This document shows positions 26,630-32,501 of a DNA stretch of 32,501 bases, piece after piece. The stretch is from Betaproteobacteria bacterium (lineage in GTDB: Bacteria > Pseudomonadota > Gammaproteobacteria > Burkholderiales > Burkholderiaceae_C). Position numbers and translations under genes: made by a program. Below the pieces are notes generated by a model. It was not told the DNA's origin and did no database searches. It worked only from the letters and a program-made list of their open reading frames with translations. Every line of letters starts with the position of its first letter. The first letter of the stretch is position 1. The stretch spans positions 1-32,501 of the forward strand of contig JABCYW010000060.1 in assembly GCA_013289985.1 (NCBI GenBank), read 5' to 3'.

Positions 26630-26896
26630 ATGAACAAGTCGCTCCTGTTGGCTTCCCTGATCGCCGTCGCCGCCCTGGCTGCCTGCAGCAAGACCGAAAC
26701 CGCCGCTCCGGCCGCTGACGCTGCCGCTTCGGCTGCTTCGTCGGTTGCTGCCGCCGCTTCGTCGGTTGCTGACGCCGCTTCGTCGACCGCCGCTGCCGCC
26801 TCGTCGGCTGTGGACGCTGCTTCGGCTGCCGCCACGGGCGCGATGGCCGCCGCTTCGTCGGCCGCGACCGCTGCCATGACCGCCGCCAGCAAGTAA
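26630..26896 (+). CDS. Small Ala/Ser heptad-repeat lipoprotein, murein-lipoprotein-like
   Basis: An 88-residue protein. The signal peptide MNKSLLLASLIAVAALAAC ends in a lipobox with lipidated Cys19. The mature 70 residues are almost only Ala and Ser with spaced Val and Asp, built on a 7-residue period (AASSVAA, AASSVAD, AASSTAA, AASSAVD), and end in Lys88. Size, helical heptads, lipidation and terminal Lys are the traits of Lpp and OprI, whose C-terminal lysine is linked to peptidoglycan; this similarity is structural inference, not homology that I can show. AGGAAA precedes the ATG. A perfect TATAAT and a strong terminator make it a monocistronic, probably well-expressed unit. Confidence 0.85.
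   Translation: MNKSLLLASLIAVAALAACSKTETAAPAADAAASAASSVAAAASSVADAASSTAAAASSAVDAASAAATGAMAAASSAATAAMTAASK
26732..26836 (+). repeat. Five in-frame 21-bp units in the lipoprotein gene
   Basis: Residues 35-69 are five consecutive 7-residue units beginning Ala-Ala-Ser. At DNA level the first two units share TGCTTCGTCGGTTGCTG-type stretches almost base for base and the third keeps CGCTTCGTCG, so the repeat arose by duplication, not only by amino-acid preference. Confidence 0.75.
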
Positions 26897-26940
26897 TTTC
26901 CGGCTCCGCGCTCCTCGCGAGCGCGGTATCGAGAAATCGG

Positions 26941-26965
26941 AAAGCCGCCTTCGGGCGGCTTTTTT
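26941..26965 (+). terminator. Intrinsic terminator of the small lipoprotein gene
   Basis: AAAGCCGCC, loop TTCG, GGCGGCTTT followed by TTT: a 9-bp stem capped by a stable UUCG tetraloop with a T-run, about 45 bases after the stop codon. Confidence 0.92.
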
Positions 26966-27090
26966 GCGTCCGTATGCTGAAGTGGAGTTGAATTCGCGGG
27001 CGGCCGGCCCAGGCCGCGTCCGCGGGTTGTCAATGGGGCATCAGTGGGGTTGACATGGAACGAGGCCGGCCCTAGCCGTGACCAGACGCG

Positions 27091-27112
27091 AAAAAGCCGC
27101 CCTCGGGCGGCT
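27091..27112 (-). terminator. Intrinsic terminator of the dapA-bamC unit
   Basis: On the minus strand: AGCCGCC, 4-base loop, GGCGGCT then TTTT, starting 33 bases after the bamC stop. The 125 bases between this and the previous terminator (26966-27090) hold no gene that I can support. Confidence 0.88.
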
Positions 27113-27144
27113 CTTTGACGAGGCGCGTGGGCGCCTGTCCGGGC

Positions 27145-28401
27145 TTACTTCAGCTCGTCGACCAGCAGCGTCACGATGCGTTTGGCGTTCTCGCTGTTAT
27201 CCGGCTGGCCCTGGTCGTTCAGCACCGTGACGGTGGCGGTGTCGGCCGGTGCCTTGATCGAGATGCGGTACTTGTTGACCGGCGACGGGCCGCTGTGGCC
27301 GAAGAACGCGGTGAGCTTGGAGAAGACGCCCGGCTCGTCCTTGGCGGCCTCCTTGGCGTCGACGTAGCGCACGTAGTACAGGCCCTGGGCGCGGTCGCGA
27401 TCCTCGACGGTGAAGCCGCCGTGATCCAGCGCGAGGCCGATGCGGCGCCACGAGCGATCGAAGTTGTCGTCCACCTGCAGGGTGGCGCCGGCCTGGCCGG
27501 TGACCAGGTGGGCGCGTGCCGCGCCGTTGGGGCCGGTGCCGCCGGCGGCGGGATGCGTGCCCGTGGCGTTGGCGATGGCCGCCGTCTGGCTGCCGGAAGC
27601 CGCGCCGTCGGCGGGCGCGGCGGCGAGGTTGGCGTCGGGCAGGCCGGCCAGCGTCAGCATGATCTGGCTCAGTTGCTCGGCCTCCAGGCCCGGATCGGCC
27701 TTGCGCGGCACCCACGTGACGTCGCCCGTGTGCACGCTGTCGGTCTTGCCGGTGACTTCCTGCGCGGCGCCAAAGTGGCTGACGTAGATCTCGGTGCCGC
27801 CGTCGGCGCGGCGCTCCAGGCGCGTGCGGTAGCGATCGCGCAGGCCGGTGTCGGTGAAGGTGTCGACGACGGAGTTGATGAAGTTGCGCACCACGCTGTC
27901 GCTGGGCATGCGCGTGCGGCTTTCCTTCCAGTCGGTCTCGAGGATGCCGGTCTTGGGCTCGTCCACCGTCAGCTTGTAGCCGTGGCTGAGCCAGTAGTCG
28001 CGCACCTTGGGCAGGACGACTTCGGGCGCGTCCTGCGTGGACAGCCAGCGCTGGTCGCCCGAGCGCTCCAGGTGCAGGTTGCCTGCGGCTGCGAGGGCCA
28101 CTTCAGGCGACGACGGCGCGACCGCCGGTGCGGCGGCGGTACCGCCGCCCTTGGTCAGGTCGGAAGCCGCCACCACGCCGCCTTGCGGCAGGTAGCGCGA
28201 GTCTTTCTGCAGTTGCGTCAGGTCGGGCGGCACTTCCAGCGGCTGGGTGCGCTTGGACGCGCCCTTGTAGTCGGTATCGCCGTGGGAGAACCAATCTCCG
28301 ACGACCGTGCATCCGCCCAGCATCAGGCAAAGCGTCACGGTGGCAACGCGCAGGGGCGTGGGATGGAGCAGGCGCGTCGGGGAATTGGTGTTCATGTGCA
28401 T
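27145..28401 (-). CDS. bamC: Outer membrane protein assembly factor BamC
   Basis: A 418-residue lipoprotein of the BAM complex, which folds beta-barrel proteins into the outer membrane. The signal peptide ends in a lipobox LMLGG|C (Cys31). The unstructured lasso segment after it keeps the family pattern (TDYKGASKRTQPLEVPPDLT, residues about 42-61), the part that in E. coli binds BamD. Two helix-grip domains follow, the first with LERSGDQRWL and the second with VDDNFDRSWRRIGLALDHGG. It is longer than E. coli BamC (344) because of a Gly/Ala/Thr-rich linker near residues 225-275. It lies 130 bases after dapA on the same strand, the same pairing as in E. coli. Confidence 0.93.
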   Translation of the reverse strand: MHMNTNSPTRLLHPTPLRVATVTLCLMLGGCTVVGDWFSHGDTDYKGASKRTQPLEVPPDLTQLQKDSRYLPQGGVVAASDLTKGGGTAAAPAVAPSSPEVALAAAGNLHLERSGDQRWLSTQDAPEVVLPKVRDYWLSHGYKLTVDEPKTGILETDWKESRTRMPSDSVVRNFINSVVDTFTDTGLRDRYRTRLERRADGGTEIYVSHFGAAQEVTGKTDSVHTGDVTWVPRKADPGLEAEQLSQIMLTLAGLPDANLAAAPADGAASGSQTAAIANATGTHPAAGGTGPNGAARAHLVTGQAGATLQVDDNFDRSWRRIGLALDHGGFTVEDRDRAQGLYYVRYVDAKEAAKDEPGVFSKLTAFFGHSGPSPVNKYRISIKAPADTATVTVLNDQGQPDNSENAKRIVTLLVDELK

Positions 28402-28531
28402 GAAGGTCGATGTCAGGCCGGAAGTGTCCGGGCCGGGGATTGTCTCAGAACGTGTTCAGAGAACGAGATCGGGATTTCGCGTGCAGGTTCCCCGGCGACC
28501 GCGGATCGTCGGACTTGGGAGGACGCTGGAC

Positions 28532-29413
<882 letters not shown>

Positions 29414-29544
29414 TCGCATTCCTCGGGAAGTTCTGGGGCCGGCGCGCGCGAGGCGCGACGGCGTGATGATGCTGGTGGCCGCCGGCGCTCGAAGCGATGG
29501 GCGGAACCGTGTCGCGTCGCGCCTCCGGCGGCAATTGCACGATT

Positions 29545-30165
29545 TTAGCCCGGCGGGGCCAGAAGGTCCGCGCCGCCGGGGACGGCGTCGCCGCGCCGCG
29601 CGACGATGCGTTGCACCTCGCGTTCGGGCACGTCGCCGCGGGCCGGCAGGCGCCCCTCCTCGAACGCGATCACATGCCATTTTTCAGAGGAGGCAGACAC
29701 CGTCGTGTCGGCGCCGCCGCTGTCGCGCAGGATCGCCAGCAACTCGCCCGGCCGCAGCAGGAATTCCGGTCGCCGTGGCCGCCCGAGCGCCGCGTGCGCT
29801 TGTGCAAAGGTTTCGTAAATCAGCAAGCCGCCGGGCGCCACGGCGGCCTTGAGGGCCGGAAAGAGCGCGCGCCAGAGATAGTTGGTGACGACGACGGCGT
29901 CGAAGCGGCGGCCCGGCAGCGGCCAGGGCGCCGCCTCCAGGTCGGCCACCAGGGTGTCGGCGATGCCGGCCAGCGGCGCGAGGAGGGCGGGGTCGCGGTC
30001 GAGCGCCGTGACCGGGTGGCCCGCGCGCGCGAACCAGTGCACGTGACGGCCGTGGCCGCAGGCGACGTCCAGCACCGTCGCGCCGGGCGGCAGCAGGGGC
30101 GTCCAGCGCACGATCCAGTCGGATGGTGGCGCGATGGCGGGAGGTGTTGTCGAGGAGGCATCCAT
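29545..30165 (-). CDS. Class I SAM-dependent methyltransferase, TehB-like
   Basis: A 206-residue protein with a clear Rossmann SAM site: [20 protein letters not shown] (motif I), TALDRDP (acidic loop binding the ribose), [12 protein letters not shown] (motif IV) and [11 protein letters not shown] (motif VI). It lacks extra domains, so the acceptor is probably a small molecule; TehB/thiopurine-type methyltransferases are the nearest layout. The start at 30165 is the only sensible ATG. It is 131 bases upstream of dapA on the same strand and divergent from parE (104 bases), with a LexA-like box between. Confidence 0.85.
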   Translation of the reverse strand: MDASSTTPPAIAPPSDWIVRWTPLLPPGATVLDVACGHGRHVHWFARAGHPVTALDRDPALLAPLAGIADTLVADLEAAPWPLPGRRFDAVVVTNYLWRALFPALKAAVAPGGLLIYETFAQAHAALGRPRRPEFLLRPGELLAILRDSGGADTTVSASSEKWHVIAFEEGRLPARGDVPEREVQRIVARRGDAVPGGADLLAPPG

Positions 30166-30209
30166 GGCGTCACTCTACGAGGTCCAGGCCGGGGCGCCCG
30201 TGGAAAATA

Positions 30210-30225
30210 CTGGGTTTATATACAG
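30210..30225. promoter_or_regulatory. LexA-box-like sequence upstream of parE
   Basis: CTGGGTTTATATACAG matches the proteobacterial SOS consensus CTGT-N8-ACAG with one mismatch (CTGG), including the AT-rich core. It lies 45 bases before parE and 45 bases before the methyltransferase start, and overlaps the only -10-like sequence (TTATAT) in the interval. It may simply be the parE promoter. Confidence 0.4.
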
Positions 30226-30269
30226 AAATGGCGCGCGGTGATCCGCGACTTCGCTCCTAGAATCAGGCC

Positions 30270-32279
30270 ATGGCCACGAACAAGGGCGCCGCGGGCGCCA
30301 AATCCAAGCAAGCCGGCGAGTACGCCGAAGGTTCCATCCGCGTCCTGAAGGGGCTGGAGCCGGTCAAGCAGCGTCCGGGCATGTACACGCGCACCGACAA
30401 CCCGCTGCACATCGTCCAGGAAGTCATCGACAACGCGGCCGACGAGGCCCTGGCCGGGTTCGGCAAGCGCATCGCCGTCACGCTGCACGCCGACGGCTCG
30501 GTCACGGTCGACGACGATGGCCGCGGCATCCCGTTCGGGCTGCATCCCGAGGAGCAGGTGCCGGTCATCGAGATCGTCTACACGCGACTGCACGCCGGCG
30601 GCAAGTTCGACAAGGGCAGCGGCGGGGCCTACAGCTTCTCCGGCGGCCTGCACGGCGTGGGCGTCAGCGTCACCAACGCGCTCGCGAAGCAGCTCGAGGT
30701 GTCGGTGTTCCGCGAAGGCCAGCTCGCCTCGCTCACGTTCTCCGGCGGCGACGTCACGGTGCCGCTGGAGGTGCGCAAGCTCACGTCCGGCGAGCGCCGG
30801 CACGGCACGCGCGTTCGCGTGTGGCCCGATGCGCGCTACTTCGAGAGCGCCGAACTGCCCCGCGGCGAGCTGGTGCACCTGCTGCGCAGCAAGGCGGTGC
30901 TGATGCCTGGCGTCATCGTGTCGCTTGCCATCGAGAAGGCCGGCAAGGAACCGGAGGTGCTCACGTGGACATACCAGGGCGGCCTGCGCGACTACCTGCA
31001 GCAGACGCTCACCGCCGAGCCCGTGGTGCCGCTGTTCGAGGGCGAGCGCTTCGCCGGATCCAACGAGTCCGAGAACTTCGCCGAGGGCGAGGGTGCCACC
31101 TGGTGCGTCGCGTTCACCGACGACGGCGCGGCCGTGCGCGAGAGCTACGTCAACCTCATTCCCACGGTGGCGGGTGGCACGCACGAGTCCGGCCTCAAGG
31201 ACGGGCTGTTCACCGCGGTCAAGAGCTTCATCGAGCTGCATGGCCTGATGCCCAAGGGCGTCAAGCTGATGCCCGAGGACGTGTTCTCGCGCGCCAGCTT
31301 CGTGCTGTCGGCCAAGGTGCTCGATCCGCAGTTCCAGGGGCAGATCAAGGAGCGCCTCAACAGCCGCGACGCGCTGCGGCTGGTTTCCGCCTACACCAAG
31401 CCCGCGCTGGAGCTGTGGCTGCACCAGCACGTGGAGTACGGCCGCAAGCTGGCCGAGCTGGTCATCCGCCAGGCGCAGGCGCGCCAGAAGGCGGGCCAGA
31501 AGGTGGAGAAGCGCAAGGGCTCCGGCGTGGCCGTGCTGCCCGGCAAGCTCACCGATTGCGAGAGCCGCGATCTCTCGCTCAACGAAGTCTTCCTCGTCGA
31601 GGGCGACTCCGCCGGCGGCTCGGCCAAGATGGGTCGCGACAAGGAGACCCAGGCCATCCTGCCGTTGCGCGGCAAGGTGCTCAACACCTGGGAAGTGGAG
31701 CGCGACCGTCTGTTCGCCAACAACGAGATCCACGACATCGCGGTGGCCATCGGCGTCGATCCGCACGGCCCGAACGACACGCCCGATTTCTCGGGGCTGC
31801 GCTACGGCAAGGTCTGCATCCTGTCGGACGCCGACGTCGACGGCTCGCACATCCAGGTGCTGCTGCTCACGCTGTTCTTCCGCCACTTCCCTCAGCTGGT
31901 GGCGCGCGGCCACGTGTACGTCGCCAAGCCGCCGCTGTACCGCATCGACGCGCCCGCGCGCGGCCGCAAGCCCGCGGCCAAGATCTATGCGCTCGATGAA
32001 GGCGAGCTCGAGGCCACGCTCGACAAGCTGCGCAAAGAGGGCGCGCGCGAGAACTCGTGGACGATCAGCCGCTTCAAGGGCCTGGGCGAGATGAACGCCG
32101 AGCAGCTGTGGGACACCACGCTCAACCCCGAGACCCGGCGGCTGTTGCGCGTCGCGCTGGGCCAGCTCGATCTCGTCCAGACCGAGGACTCGTTCACGCG
32201 CCTCATGGGCAAGGGCGAGGCGCATGCGCGGCGCGAGCTGATGGAGCTGCGCGGGGACGCTGTCGAGATAGATATCTAG
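30270..32279 (+). CDS. parE: DNA topoisomerase IV subunit B
   Basis: A 669-residue type IIA topoisomerase ATPase subunit that with ParC decatenates daughter chromosomes. The GHKL ATPase domain has EVIDNAADEALAG, DDGRGIP and GGLHGVGVSVTNA; the transducer follows; the TOPRIM domain has LVEGDSAGGSAKMGRDKE and LSDADVDGSHI (Mg2+ Asp pair); FKGLGEMN lies near the C-terminus and the protein ends RGDAVEIDI as ParE does. It is about 40 residues longer than E. coli ParE (630), mainly in the N-terminal tail and a Lys-rich loop before TOPRIM. GyrB is excluded by the lack of its extra insert of about 170 residues. parC is not in the window. Confidence 0.97.
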   Translation: MATNKGAAGAKSKQAGEYAEGSIRVLKGLEPVKQRPGMYTRTDNPLHIVQEVIDNAADEALAGFGKRIAVTLHADGSVTVDDDGRGIPFGLHPEEQVPVIEIVYTRLHAGGKFDKGSGGAYSFSGGLHGVGVSVTNALAKQLEVSVFREGQLASLTFSGGDVTVPLEVRKLTSGERRHGTRVRVWPDARYFESAELPRGELVHLLRSKAVLMPGVIVSLAIEKAGKEPEVLTWTYQGGLRDYLQQTLTAEPVVPLFEGERFAGSNESENFAEGEGATWCVAFTDDGAAVRESYVNLIPTVAGGTHESGLKDGLFTAVKSFIELHGLMPKGVKLMPEDVFSRASFVLSAKVLDPQFQGQIKERLNSRDALRLVSAYTKPALELWLHQHVEYGRKLAELVIRQAQARQKAGQKVEKRKGSGVAVLPGKLTDCESRDLSLNEVFLVEGDSAGGSAKMGRDKETQAILPLRGKVLNTWEVERDRLFANNEIHDIAVAIGVDPHGPNDTPDFSGLRYGKVCILSDADVDGSHIQVLLLTLFFRHFPQLVARGHVYVAKPPLYRIDAPARGRKPAAKIYALDEGELEATLDKLRKEGARENSWTISRFKGLGEMNAEQLWDTTLNPETRRLLRVALGQLDLVQTEDSFTRLMGKGEAHARRELMELRGDAVEIDI

Positions 32280-32303
32280 CCCCCACGCTCGCTGGCGCTC
32301 GCT

Positions 32304-32318
32304 GCCCCCCGAGGGGGC
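32304..32318. repeat. GCCCCC-CGA-GGGGGC hairpin repeat, copy 2
   Basis: Identical in all 15 bases to 2780-2794, again shortly (24 bases) after a stop codon. The rest of 32280-32501 is GC-rich, without a T-run, promoter or gene start that I can support; the window ends there. Confidence 0.6.
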
Positions 32319-32501
32319 TGGCCGCAGCTGGCCCGGCGGAGCCGGATCCAGCGCTCCCTTGAACTTCGGTTGCGCGGGTGAGCGGCAGCGCCGGAGATGG
32401 CGGAGTACTCCTCGCGCCGGTGACAGCGGGTGACTGCCGGCGCGTCCGGCATTGACTTCGCTCTGCCTTTGTCGATGCGCGGTCCAGTTGGCCAACTGCT
32501 C

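Noticed and set aside
30216-32495. 759-codon minus-strand open frame opposite parE
   Set aside because: Composition (Ala/Arg/His/Gly-rich, no motifs) is that of an antisense shadow in high-GC DNA; parE on the plus strand carries all family motifs.

Overview
The window is a chromosomal stretch of a high-GC betaproteobacterium. Gene content, protein motifs and gene order (tetR-pcm, uppP next to trmB, dapA-bamC, cupin hydroxylase next to a SlyD-type protein, parE) point to Burkholderiales, most likely Comamonadaceae or a close relative. This placement is inferred from recognised families, not from a search. About 29 protein genes and one tRNA are supported. There is no prophage, transposase, CRISPR array or rRNA, and no gap between genes exceeds 300 bases.

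Layout. 1-5204: 5' part of pcm and its tetR neighbour (minus), a DUF1439-type lipoprotein, uppP, trmB (minus) and the PBP4-type peptidase dacB; uppP and dacB both serve the cell wall. 5208-8433: an orphan sulfate-binding protein and a fosmidomycin-resistance-type MFS exporter (minus), with a divergent AraC regulator and a clean palindrome between them. 8556-11461: a chemoreceptor, tRNA-Gly(CCC) with its own terminator, and a protein with a degenerate GGDEF domain. 11467-17060: a GABA degradation cluster, gabT-gabD on the minus strand followed by a translationally coupled exported membrane protein, with a divergent MocR/GabR-type regulator. 17109-24149: an unknown tail-anchored protein (minus), then alaS, a GNAT acetyltransferase, a YecA/SEC-C protein, coaBC and dut on the plus strand. 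24169-26896: a SlyD-like PPIase (minus), a RoxA-like ribosomal oxygenase overlapping an unknown gene, and a small Ala/Ser heptad-repeat lipoprotein with its own promoter and terminator. 27145-32501: methyltransferase, dapA and bamC (minus), divergent from parE.

Most of the window is housekeeping. The features that stand out are: (1) two nearly identical long palindromes placed just upstream of the mocR and dut start codons; (2) an 88-residue lipoprotein built of 21-bp/7-residue repeats and ending in lysine, which recalls murein lipoproteins; (3) a beta-propeller-like membrane protein coupled by an ATGA overlap to gabD; (4) a GGDEF domain whose signature is destroyed; (5) several readable operator candidates in divergent intergenic regions. 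I found no complete new multi-gene system, and I rate these as leads rather than discoveries.
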